Source of the DNA: Pseudanabaena sp. CAN_BIN31
Lineage (GTDB): Bacteria; Cyanobacteriota; Cyanobacteriia; Pseudanabaenales; Pseudanabaenaceae
DNA: 7,799 bases
Direction: 5' to 3'
NCBI GenBank assembly: GCA_026785865.1
Contig: JAJAZG010000268.1
Coordinates: 1-7,799 of the forward strand
Part shown: positions 1 through 6,344 of the stretch, one piece after another
How the letters are laid out: the number at the start of each line of letters is the position of its first letter
Position numbering within the stretch: the first letter of the stretch is position 1
Made by a program: the position numbers and the translations under genes
The notes under the pieces: model-generated
What the model saw: only the letters and a program-made list of their open reading frames with translations
Told to the model about the DNA's origin: nothing
Database searches by the model: none

Positions 1-89
1 AAAACATTTTTTTTTATCAAAAACACCCCCCACAAACCAAAAACCCCCCCCCCCCCCACACCCTCCGGCGCGCCCCCCCCCCCCCCCCC
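1..89. other. Low-complexity poly-C/poly-A stretch, probable contig-end artefact
   Basis: These bases are almost only A and C, with homopolymer runs of 14 C (44-57) and 17 C (73-89) and a T run near position 7. Nothing else in the window has this composition, and there is no codon structure. Normal-looking sequence resumes at about position 90. I read it as unreliable sequence at a contig edge, not biology. It leaves the region downstream of the large minus-strand gene, including any terminator or next gene, effectively unseen. Confidence 0.6.
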
Positions 90-157
90 AACGCTAATTC
101 TTGGGTTTTATTGCCTAATTTTTCACTGGGAAGGGAGTATGTTCACGACAACTTTTT

Positions 158-3100
158 CTACTTAATCGCAGTTAAAGTAGTTTTGATGACAATATCATTA
201 AAATCGCGATCGCCGCCATTTGGTAGATCCTCAAAACCAAAGACATTGCTACCCAACATCCGAATGTGATCAACTCCATCAGTGTTTGCACCTAAGAAAG
301 GGAAGTAAACCGCAGGGTCGTTATTAGGATTACCATCCAACAATAAATCTGGAGTTCCATTCACAATGATGAAAGGAGCAAAGATCGAGTCGGGAGTGAA
401 AACACCAGATAGAGAAGCCGTACCTTGATTATTTACGGCAAGATCGATGCCAGATACTCGTCCGCGAATTGCGGCTTGAATATAGCCACTTTGTCCTGCG
501 GTAATATCTGCCACTCCATCGCCATTGGTATCGATACCGCCATTAGCATCGGTGACTTTGTAGAAGCCGACAAAGTTGTTGTAAGCGGCTTCGCGATTAA
601 CGACAAAATCAGCCTTGATCAATTTTGTGTCAGCATCAAGACCAGATGTAAATCGTAAATCGAGAACTTCACCGCCGAGTGAATTACCTTGCAGGTTAGT
701 ACCTGGATCTAGTGGTTCGTTTGACGACTGAATCGTAATTCTCAAATCTTTGAAATCACTAGTTCCAGAGCCATCTTCCCATCCGAATGAAAAACTGCCA
801 TTACCTAAATCACTGATTTGGGCTGAACTTGAGGCAAATAAAACATTACTGAAGTTGTTGGTTTTCAAAGCATCATCAGTTGATGAACCGTTCTTAACCA
901 AGTAAAATCGCAGGTTGCTACCGGGAGATTCAATCAGGCTAGTCAAGTTACTGGCATTAAAGCCAGTTGGGTTATTTACGATCGCTGAAAATAGGATTTT
1001 GGCACGACTTAAAGCAGCTTGACTGTAACCCGCATCGCCTATGGCAAAATTACCCACTTTTCCCGCCGCGTCATCAACTGCAAAAACTCCAACTTCGTCA
1101 ACGAAATTAGATTTAGCATCTATGAGCGATGCCTTTAGTTTCGGCGTACCCGTACCAACGAGGGTAAAGATATCACTATTGCCCTTAGAGAGTTTCGCAA
1201 AGGTAAAGTCATCCGTAATCGTTCCTGTCGTGGAGCTATTGGTTGAGCTAACGGTTGCACCACTTGTAGGATTACTGAGAGTTGCGGTAAAGGTTTCATT
1301 CCCTTCTAATAGAATGTCTTGAGCAGTTTGAACGCTGAAGATTTTGGTGGTTTCGCCTTGGGCAAAGGTGAGGGTTTCGTTTTTGGGAGTGAAGTCAGCG
1401 TTACTTGCCTTATCAGTTGAATCGATAGAAGTTGCAACGGTTACAGATTGTGAAGCTTGAGCATCACCTGTGCGCGTCACGCTGAAACTAATTGCGTTAC
1501 CTTCTTTAGCTGAGGCGGCAGCGATCGCAAATACTGGTGCGATATCGTCATTATTGATCGTGCCTATAGCTATGCTGTTGGTGGTGCTGAGGGTTGCGCC
1601 ATTAGTAGGAGTACTGAGAGTTGCGGTAAAGGTTTCGTTGCCCTCAAATAGAGCATCTTGAATAGTTTGAACTGTGAAAGTCTTGGTAGTTTCGTCTTGA
1701 GCAAAGGAGAGAGTTTCGGGTTTAGTGGTAAAGTCCGTGGCACTGGTTGTATTAGTTCCAGCGATCGAAGTGATGACCGTAACCGCTTGATTTGTCTGAG
1801 CGTTACCTGTACGGGTGACGGTAAAGGCGATCGCGCCACCTTCGTTCGAGGATGCAGCAGCAATAGAAAATACAGGTGCAGGATCGTCATTGGTGATGGT
1901 TCCTGTAACTGGAGTATTCGTAGAAATGTTATAGCCAATCCCATTTGTCAACTTCAGAATAGCCGTTTCATCTGATTCAAACAGCGTATCAGCAGTGGGG
2001 GAAAGCGTCACAGTTGCGGTAGCGGAATTAGCAGCAAAGATAACAGTACCTGTAGTTGCCGTGAAACTCGCGGCTCCTGTTTGGGTGTAATCAGTATTTA
2101 GGGTTGCCGAGCCATTAACGCTATAGTTTACAGTCAATGGATTGGTGGTGACACCAGTGCGCGTGAAGGTGTAAACCAGACTAGCACCTGCATCCTCAAA
2201 AACACTTGCAGGAGCAACAACTAAACTAATTCGAGGGTTATCGTCATCAAGGATCGTTCCTGATGCGGTACTATTAGCCGCGCTGAGGGTTGCTCCATTG
2301 GTAGGAGCGCTAAGAGTCACGGTGAAAGTTTCATCAGCTTCAGGAATAACATCTTGAGTAGTTTGCACCGCAAAAGTTTTAGTGGTTTCCCCTTGAGCAA
2401 AGGATAAAGTAGATGTTGTTGCGGTGAAGTCAGTATTACTAGTAGCTGTATCGGTTCCACCGATGGAAGTTGTAACGGTTACAGATTCATTTGCCTGAGC
2501 GTCACCTGTACGGGTCACCGTGAAATTAATTACACCACCTTCTGTGGTAGCAGCAGCAGCAATAGAAAATACAGGGATGGCATCGTCATTATTAATGGTT
2601 CCCGTTGCCACCGCATTAGTTCCGCTTAGAACTGCGCCATTAGTGGGAGCGCTGAGAGTTGCGGTAAAGGTTTCATTGCCTTCAAACAAAGCATCTTGAG
2701 TAGTTTGAACTGCAAAAGTTTTAGTGGTTTCGCCTTGAGCAAAGGAAAGCGTTTCAGTTTTGGCGGTAAAGTCCGTAGCACTGGTTGTATCGGTTCCACC
2801 AATCGAAGTGATGACCGTAACCGCTTGAGTTGCCTGAGCGTTACCTGTACGGGTCACCGTGAAATTAATTACACCACCTTCTGTAGCAGAATCGGCGGCG
2901 ATCGCAAATACAGGCGCAGGATCATCGTTGGTGATGGTTCCTGTAACTGGAGTATTCGTAGAAATGTTATAGCCAGTCCCATTTGTCAACTTCAGAATAG
3001 TCGTTTCATCTGGTTCAAACAACGTATCAGCAGTGGGGGAAAGCGTCACAGTTGTGGTAGCGGAATTAGCAGCAAAGATAACAGTACCTGTAGTTGCCGT

Positions 3101-4546
3101 GAAACTTGCGGCTCCTGTCTGGGTGTAATCAGTGTTTAGGGTTGCCGAGCCACTAACGCTATAGTTTACAGTCAATGGATTGGTGGTGACACCAGTGCGC
3201 GTGAAGGTGTAAACCAGATTAGCAACTGCATTCTCAAGAACACTTGCAGGGCTGATGGCTAGACTTATAGCAGGGGGTGCTGTCACGAAATCATTGATAG
3301 TCAATGTACCTACGTTATCAACTTGAATAGTGAACTCAGCATTACTATCAGCATTAGTATTACCAGAGAGAACTCCATTCAAAAACTTCAGTTGCCCTGC
3401 CGCCGTGAAGCTAGCATTACTAGCAATGAATCCTGTAAAGGGATCTATGGCTGCGGTTGAGGTGTCGGCATCTATCGCAGAAAGGTCAATTTTATCTTGT
3501 CCTGCTACGAAGTCAGTAATAACATCCCGTGTAAGGACAGCGGTACCCGTTTCGGGTAAGGTGTTGATAACAAAGATGTCATTGCCCAGTCCCCCAGTCA
3601 GGATGTCAGCACCGAGTCCCCCACTGATCCTATCGTTACCACTACCACCATTAATCGTATCGTTACCGCCGCCACCATCAATCGTGTCGTTGCCGTCCTC
3701 ACCATTAATTGTGTCGTTTCCCGCACCGCCTTTTATTGTGTCATCGCCTGTACCTGCGTTGATGGTGTAGTCACCCGTAGTCGTTGGTAGGATCGTAATT
3801 GTATCGTTGCCTCCACGGCTATTGATCATATTATTTGTGGCAGTTGTCGTCGCGGTTATCACATCCGCACCGTCACCCGTGTTAATAGTTTGCATACCTA
3901 CCGTTGAGGTGGCTGCTACGGTGACAGCCGATGCCCCCGTACTTGTAATGGTCTGCTCACCTGCCGTTGATGTGGTTGTCACTGCGACAAGATTTGCGCC
4001 AATAACAGTCTGTGCGCCAGCAGTGGATTCTGCTGTTACTGTCGCCAGACCTATGCCAGTATTAATAGTCTGTGCGCCAGCACCAGACCTTGCTACCAGT
4101 GTCGTTTGACCTGAGCCTGTAGTAAGGGTCTGTGCGCCGTCAGTGGATGTTGTTGTAAGTGCTACAGCCCCAGTAAATGTACCCATGTCAGCGGTAATCG
4201 CCCCCCCGCCAGATGTAGTCGTTAGATCTATACCTGTGGCAACGAATGCTGTTTGAAAGAAAGTACCCGCTGTAATGGTTTGTGCGCCTGCACCTGTTGT
4301 GTCAAAAACAACCTTTTCTAGATTGGAAACATTAGTCCAATAGCTGTCAGGGATTGCGATAGCTGCAACTCCATTAGGGGTAATTTTCAACGTATCAGTG
4401 CCTAGTCCGCCATTGATAATATCAGTGGAATTCCAAGTGTCAGTAACTGCTCCATTATTAAAGGTTCCGTTAAAAATATCATCGGCAGCCGTACCAAGAA
4501 ATGCGGGGGGGATGTCTAAGCCTGTAGTTAGATTGAAAGTAGCCAT
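158..4546 (-). CDS. Large RTX / Calx-beta / DUF4114 exoprotein
   Basis: The 1462-residue product is probably a type I-secreted, calcium-binding cell-surface or extracellular protein. Residues 1-55 have the FNLTTGLD start and the NGGLGTDTL motif seen in cyanobacterial beta-strand-repeat and S-layer-like exoproteins. Residues 115-222 hold degenerate 20-residue repeats around GAQT. Residues 265-327 are seven tandem RTX nonapeptides (such as GAGNDTING), followed by an RTX-associated segment (ITDFVAGQDKIDLS) to about 422. Six Calx-beta domains follow, near 427-541, 546-655, 659-769, 773-888, 892-1001 and 1005-1113, most ending in GTI.(N/D)DD. The C-terminus has two DUF4114-like domains (about 1120-1275 and 1294-1456); the second shows DTNGDGVAD and ends FGFEDLPNGGDRDFNDIVI. 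I see no signal peptide, membrane span or cysteine, which suits type I export; no exporter gene is in the window. The ATG at 4544-4546 has GAGGA 10 bp upstream. Adhesion, S-layer and matrix roles are all possible, and I cannot choose among them. The architecture is certain; the function is inference. Confidence 0.93.
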   Translation of the reverse strand: MATFNLTTGLDIPPAFLGTAADDIFNGTFNNGAVTDTWNSTDIINGGLGTDTLKITPNGVAAIAIPDSYWTNVSNLEKVVFDTTGAGAQTITAGTFFQTAFVATGIDLTTTSGGGAITADMGTFTGAVALTTTSTDGAQTLTTGSGQTTLVARSGAGAQTINTGIGLATVTAESTAGAQTVIGANLVAVTTTSTAGEQTITSTGASAVTVAATSTVGMQTINTGDGADVITATTTATNNMINSRGGNDTITILPTTTGDYTINAGTGDDTIKGGAGNDTINGEDGNDTIDGGGGNDTINGGSGNDRISGGLGADILTGGLGNDIFVINTLPETGTAVLTRDVITDFVAGQDKIDLSAIDADTSTAAIDPFTGFIASNASFTAAGQLKFLNGVLSGNTNADSNAEFTIQVDNVGTLTINDFVTAPPAISLAISPASVLENAVANLVYTFTRTGVTTNPLTVNYSVSGSATLNTDYTQTGAASFTATTGTVIFAANSATTTVTLSPTADTLFEPDETTILKLTNGTGYNISTNTPVTGTITNDDPAPVFAIAADSATEGGVINFTVTRTGNAQATQAVTVITSIGGTDTTSATDFTAKTETLSFAQGETTKTFAVQTTQDALFEGNETFTATLSAPTNGAVLSGTNAVATGTINNDDAIPVFSIAAAATTEGGVINFTVTRTGDAQANESVTVTTSIGGTDTATSNTDFTATTSTLSFAQGETTKTFAVQTTQDVIPEADETFTVTLSAPTNGATLSAANSTASGTILDDDNPRISLVVAPASVFEDAGASLVYTFTRTGVTTNPLTVNYSVNGSATLNTDYTQTGAASFTATTGTVIFAANSATATVTLSPTADTLFESDETAILKLTNGIGYNISTNTPVTGTITNDDPAPVFSIAAASSNEGGAIAFTVTRTGNAQTNQAVTVITSIAGTNTTSATDFTTKPETLSFAQDETTKTFTVQTIQDALFEGNETFTATLSTPTNGATLSTTNSIAIGTINNDDIAPVFAIAAASAKEGNAISFSVTRTGDAQASQSVTVATSIDSTDKASNADFTPKNETLTFAQGETTKIFSVQTAQDILLEGNETFTATLSNPTSGATVSSTNSSTTGTITDDFTFAKLSKGNSDIFTLVGTGTPKLKASLIDAKSNFVDEVGVFAVDDAAGKVGNFAIGDAGYSQAALSRAKILFSAIVNNPTGFNASNLTSLIESPGSNLRFYLVKNGSSTDDALKTNNFSNVLFASSSAQISDLGNGSFSFGWEDGSGTSDFKDLRITIQSSNEPLDPGTNLQGNSLGGEVLDLRFTSGLDADTKLIKADFVVNREAAYNNFVGFYKVTDANGGIDTNGDGVADITAGQSGYIQAAIRGRVSGIDLAVNNQGTASLSGVFTPDSIFAPFIIVNGTPDLLLDGNPNNDPAVYFPFLGANTDGVDHIRMLGSNVFGFEDLPNGGDRDFNDIVIKTTLTAIK
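1871..2212 (-). repeat. Near-identical direct repeat, copy in Calx-beta domain 4
   Basis: This 342-bp segment matches 2909-3250 in the same orientation at an exact offset of 1038 bp, without gaps. I count about 16 differences by eye, so about 95% identity. It covers most of the type-A Calx-beta domain and its junction with the next domain. Several differences are silent. The identity drops sharply outside the segment, so this part was either duplicated recently or homogenised by gene conversion. Confidence 0.85.
2909..3250 (-). repeat. Near-identical direct repeat, copy in Calx-beta domain 1
   Basis: This is the partner of 1871-2212, in phase with the reading frame (offset 346 codons). It encodes most of the first Calx-beta domain and the start of domain 2. 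A pair this long and this similar in direct orientation is a substrate for recombination that would delete or add exactly one A-B-B block without breaking the frame. It could also be mis-assembled from short reads. Confidence 0.85.
3566..3754 (-). repeat. Seven tandem 27-bp RTX nonapeptide repeats
   Basis: Seven consecutive 9-residue units (residues 265-327) fit the RTX consensus GGxGxDxUx: GTGDDTIKG, GAGNDTING, EDGNDTIDG, GGGNDTING, GSGNDRISG, GLGADILTG, GLGNDIFVI. In this family the Asp and Gly positions bind calcium and fold into a parallel beta roll outside the cell. The GGNDTI at residues 245-250 looks like a further, isolated degenerate unit just before the array. Confidence 0.9.
3872..4294 (-). 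repeat. Degenerate 60-bp (20-residue) beta-strand repeats
   Basis: Residues 85-225 are rich in Thr, Ala and Gly, with a motif close to (T/G)-A-G-A-Q-T-I-(N/T)-T-G. The Gln-Thr pairs fall at residues 137-138, 157-158, 177-178, 197-198 and 217-218, an exact 20-residue period. The related GAIT at 115-118 fits the same register, and GAQT at 87-90 is out of phase. Such threonine-rich repeats are typical of predicted beta-helix stalks in secreted bacterial proteins. No named family is claimed. Confidence 0.65.
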
Positions 4547-4556
4547 AATTATTTAT

Positions 4557-4561
4557 TCCTC
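4557..4561 (-). promoter_or_regulatory. Ribosome binding site of the exoprotein gene
   Basis: On the minus strand this reads GAGGA and lies 10 bp before the ATG at 4544-4546. It supports that ATG as the start. A TATACT hexamer (4562-4567, minus strand) directly abuts it but is too close to the start codon for an ordinary promoter with this site in its leader. Confidence 0.6.
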
Positions 4562-4584
4562 AGTATATAAAGTCAAATCAGAAC

Positions 4585-4681
4585 TTAGGGACGAGCGTGA
4601 AAATAAAGTACCAATTACTTGACGGTAGCGCAGTCGTTTAGCCTTATCTAATTGGTACTTTATTAAGCTGCACGTCCCTTA
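4585..4681. mobile_element. MITE-like palindromic element upstream of the exoprotein gene
   Basis: A perfect 16-bp inverted repeat pairs AATAAAGTACCAATTA (4602-4617) with its complement at 4649-4664 around a 31-nt centre. Outside it, GGGACG (4588-4593) pairs with CGTCCC (4673-4678), so the imperfect palindrome spans about 90 bp. Directly outside these ends, TTA occurs on both sides (4585-4587 and 4679-4681), as expected for a 3-bp target duplication. It has no coding capacity. I infer a non-autonomous insertion element; a folded regulatory leader is the alternative. It lies 38 bp before the exoprotein ATG, so it probably carries or separates that gene's promoter. Confidence 0.55.
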
Positions 4682-5067
4682 CGCGATCGCCATTGCCAGA
4701 AATTTGTGCTACTAGACTAGAAGCTCTAGGATCTTGCGATAGTTTGCGTTCCAACTAGGTTTTTTGACCGAACCAGTTATATTTGCCTCAAACGACCGTG
4801 TTTCTTTACTATTTACACTTGCAGGTTGGTATGTGATTTTTGGGATGAATTGTATGAATTGATTAAATACGTTACAAAATGTATGATTTTTAGATTTAAT
4901 TGATTGACAAAAGTACCTGAAAGCCATATCAGGCAAGATGAATGACCCAAAAATCAAAAATGCCTGTAGCGCGGGTATCCTACCCGCTTGTTGATGAGAC
5001 TTGTCAGTCAAACAGATTTACACCTGATTGACTGATAAAAGTCAGAATTTTCTTAGTCAATCATATG
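4682..5067. other. Intergenic region without a supported gene
   Basis: This stretch holds a HIP1 octamer (4683-4690), a small GC-rich hairpin (4971-4987) and an 8-bp inverted repeat TCAGTCAA / TTGACTGA (5004-5011 with 5028-5035). A minus-strand open frame of 99 codons covers 4712-5011, but it begins with TTG and runs straight through the hairpin. I do not accept it as a gene. I see no promoter or RNA gene that I can support. Confidence 0.5.
4971..4987. repeat. Small GC hairpin, possibly part of a dispersed repeat
   Basis: GCGGGTA (4971-4977) and TACCCGC (4981-4987) form a perfect 7-bp stem with a TCC loop. The surrounding bases, from about 4915 to 4995, read like a repeat I associate with cyanobacterial intergenic DNA; that association is from memory and unverified. 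There is no T run after it on either strand, so it is a poor terminator. Confidence 0.45.
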
Positions 5068-5174
5068 TATAGCTGTCGGCAAATAACATAAAACCCAAAA
5101 AGTAGATGCGGCACGGAGCGCCGCATCTACTTTTTGGGTTTTGGATTGTTTTAATAGAAGTGGCGACAGCTATA
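5068..5174. mobile_element. Nested palindromic element (MITE-like), hairpin family copy 1
   Basis: Outer 13-bp arms TATAGCTGTCGGC (5068-5080) and 5162-5174 pair with one mismatch. Inside them is a perfect 23-bp inverted repeat, 5090-5112 with 5120-5142, around a 7-nt loop. The inner arm starts AAAACCCAAAAAGTAGA and recurs in altered form at 7587-7637. TA dinucleotides stand at both outer ends, which would fit TA-targeting IS630/Tc1-type mobilisation, but that is inference. No coding capacity. A strongly folded transcript is certain if it is transcribed. Confidence 0.6.
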
Positions 5175-5191
5175 TAACTCTAAACCTTGGA

Positions 5192-5231
5192 TCTTGACAT
5201 GCTCTCAGCGCTGAAGCGACTGAGTTTCCCG
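5192..5231 (+). mobile_element. Stem-loop resembling an IS200/IS605 right end (relic)
   Basis: TTGACATGCTC is followed by a stem-loop: CTCAG (5204-5208) pairs with CTGAG (5220-5224), extended by CGC/GCG with a TGAA loop and one bulged A (5219), then TTTCCCGC. This layout resembles the subterminal hairpin at the right end of IS200/IS605-type elements in cyanobacteria, where it is also the 3' part of the TnpB-associated guide RNA. I see no tnpA or tnpB here and cannot define a left end, so at most this is an orphan end. The resemblance is from memory. Confidence 0.35.
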
Positions 5232-5359
5232 CATATCGTGTGATCCTATGAAAGAAAGTAAATGATTCCAAGACATCCCCACGCTTGCCAAAATAGAGAC
5301 GATTTGATACTTTTTCATAACTTTTGGGGTAAGGTTTTCATGACTATCAAATTTTAAAT
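5232..5359. promoter_or_regulatory. Upstream region of the rluD-like gene, no clear promoter
   Basis: This should contain the promoter of the plus-strand gene at 5360. The best candidate is TTGCCA (5285-5290) with GATACT (5306-5311), but the 15-bp spacing is short and the match poor. An in-frame TAA at 5330-5332 rules out any start further upstream. There is no good Shine-Dalgarno sequence before the ATG; a G-rich GGGGTAAGG lies about 25 nt upstream, too far to be usual. Confidence 0.3.
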
Positions 5360-6313
5360 ATGGATTTAGAGACTATCTCTACAGCAAATAATATTAATTT
5401 AATTGAAGTCGGGACAGATTTAGCTAAATCTGAGCGAATAGATCGCTTTTTAGCGCACCACCTCAATGATCTATCCCGATCGCGTATTCAGGCATTAATC
5501 GATGAGGGCTATGTCACTGTTAATGATCTTCTTTGTGATAACAAAAAGGATCTAGTCAAGGCAGGCGATCGCATTCAAATAATTACTCCAGCCGCAACGC
5601 CCCTTGATTTAGTGGCTCAAGATATTCCTCTAGATGTGCTATACGAAGATGAGCATCTAATTGTAATTAATAAACCTGCGGGACTCGTCGTACATCCTGC
5701 GGCAGGACATAGCGATGGAACTCTAGTGAATGCGCTTCTAGCGCATTGCACTGAGCTTTCGGGCATCAATGGTACTCAACGACCAGGAATTGTGCATCGT
5801 CTCGATAAAGACACCAGTGGCGTGATCGTTGTCGCTAAAAGCGATCGCGCCCATCAAGATTTGCAAGCACAAATTCAAGCAAAAACGGCGCGGCGTGAGT
5901 ATTTAGGAATCGTGCGCGGTGTTCCTAAAAGTGAATCTGGTGTGATTGATGCGCCAATCGCTCGACACAAGAGCGATCGCAAAAAAATGGCAGTGATTGA
6001 AAATGGGCGCAAAGCAATTACCCATTGGCAAATTAGCGAACGTTTAGGACATTACACCCTAGTTAAGTTTGATCTCGAAACAGGACGTACCCATCAAATT
6101 CGTGTACATTCAGCGCATATGGGTTGGGCGATCGCGGGTGATCCTGTGTATGGACATCCAAACAAAGAAGTTTCGCAATATCTCTCAGGTCAAGCCCTCC
6201 ACGCATGGCGGCTCACCTTTACCCATCCAGTTTCAGGCGAGTTAATTGAAAATATTGCTCCATTACCTACAGGTTTTGAGAAGTTATTGGTGTTTTTGCG
6301 ACGTAGAAAATAA
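5360..6313 (+). CDS. rluD: RluD-type 23S rRNA pseudouridine synthase
   Basis: This 317-residue enzyme of the RluA/RluD family converts uridines in large-subunit rRNA to pseudouridine; in E. coli RluD the sites are 1911, 1915 and 1917 in helix 69. An S4 RNA-binding domain occupies about residues 24-75 (SERIDRFLAHHL, then a GYVTVND strand). The catalytic domain has NKPAGLVVHPAAGH (104-117) and the signature HRLDKDTSG (146-154), with catalytic Asp149. It also has the conserved ETGRTHQIRVH (240-250) and GDPVYG (260-265). Length is normal for RluD. The ATG is the first possible start after an in-frame TAA at 5330-5332, and it leaves a full S4 domain, though no clear ribosome site precedes it. The gene stands alone on the plus strand, convergent with rsmI. 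RluC is the main alternative; the target sites in this organism are inferred. Confidence 0.92.
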   Translation: MDLETISTANNINLIEVGTDLAKSERIDRFLAHHLNDLSRSRIQALIDEGYVTVNDLLCDNKKDLVKAGDRIQIITPAATPLDLVAQDIPLDVLYEDEHLIVINKPAGLVVHPAAGHSDGTLVNALLAHCTELSGINGTQRPGIVHRLDKDTSGVIVVAKSDRAHQDLQAQIQAKTARREYLGIVRGVPKSESGVIDAPIARHKSDRKKMAVIENGRKAITHWQISERLGHYTLVKFDLETGRTHQIRVHSAHMGWAIAGDPVYGHPNKEVSQYLSGQALHAWRLTFTHPVSGELIENIAPLPTGFEKLLVFLRRRK

Positions 6314-6323
6314 AATAGTCAGG

Positions 6324-6343
6324 CAAGGGGCTTAAGCCCCTTG
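6324..6343. terminator. Palindrome between convergent genes, probable bidirectional terminator
   Basis: A perfect 20-bp palindrome (CAAGGGGCTT and its complement) starts 10 bp after the rluD-like stop and ends 1 bp before the rsmI stop codon (6345-6347). Allowing for a small loop, the stem is about 8 bp and GC-rich. The following T-rich run is weak (TTGTTCAT), so intrinsic termination may be inefficient. Its position between two converging genes makes a shared terminator the simplest reading; a dispersed palindromic repeat is the alternative. Confidence 0.6.
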
Positions 6344-6344
6344 T

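Larger units (their letters stand above)
1193..3268 (-). repeat. Higher-order duplication: Calx-beta A-B-B unit in two copies
   Basis: The six Calx-beta domains fall into two 346-residue (1038-bp) units, at 2231-3268 (residues 427-772) and 1193-2230 (residues 773-1118). Each unit has one longer type-A domain (starting ISL...SPASV or VAPASV, with the TRTGVTTNPLTVNYSV core) followed by two type-B domains (starting VF.IAA, with SFAQGETTKTF-like cores). By eye the first type-B domains of the two units are about 81% identical over 110 residues without gaps. The third domains are clearly more diverged. The order implies duplication of a three-domain block, not six independent single-domain duplications. 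Confidence 0.8.

Noticed and set aside
1570..1944. Minus-strand 124-codon frame in another phase of the exoprotein gene
   Set aside because: It lies wholly inside the Calx-beta coding region, is Leu/Pro/Arg-rich without a domain, and has no start signal. It is a frame shadow.
3566..3754. CRISPR-like regular repeats
   Set aside because: The 27-bp period has no variable spacers and translates into RTX nonapeptides in frame, so it is a protein repeat.
425..4109. Several plus-strand open frames opposite the exoprotein gene (425-658, 1041-1322, 1470-1661, 1658-1975, 2696-3139, 3330-3770, 3807-4109)
   Set aside because: They mirror the repetitive coding sequence, with Pro/Ser/Val- or Arg/Ser-rich low-complexity translations, and recur wherever the Calx-beta or RTX repeats recur. 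They are shadows of the real gene.
4562..4567. TATACT on the minus strand as the -10 of the exoprotein gene
   Set aside because: It abuts the ribosome site and would put the transcription start between that site and the ATG, and no -35 is found 17 bp upstream.
4398..4622. Plus-strand 74-codon frame over the 5' end of the exoprotein gene
   Set aside because: It overlaps the start of a well-supported gene and the palindromic element, and its translation has no domain or good start site.
4712..5011. Minus-strand open frame of 99 codons
   Set aside because: It starts with TTG, has only a weak ribosome site, shows no recognisable domain, and runs through a palindromic, probably repetitive segment. 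Its apparent similarity to proteins elsewhere would come from the repeat.
5004..5035. TCAGTCAA / TTGACTGA inverted repeat as a terminator or operator
   Set aside because: The stem is only 8 bp with a 16-nt loop and low GC, has no T tract, and no gene ends next to it. It is recorded only as part of the intergenic description.
5194..5199. TTGACA as a -35 box
   Set aside because: The hexamer is a perfect match, but nothing like a -10 lies 16-18 bp downstream. It fits better as the lead-in of the IS605-like stem-loop.
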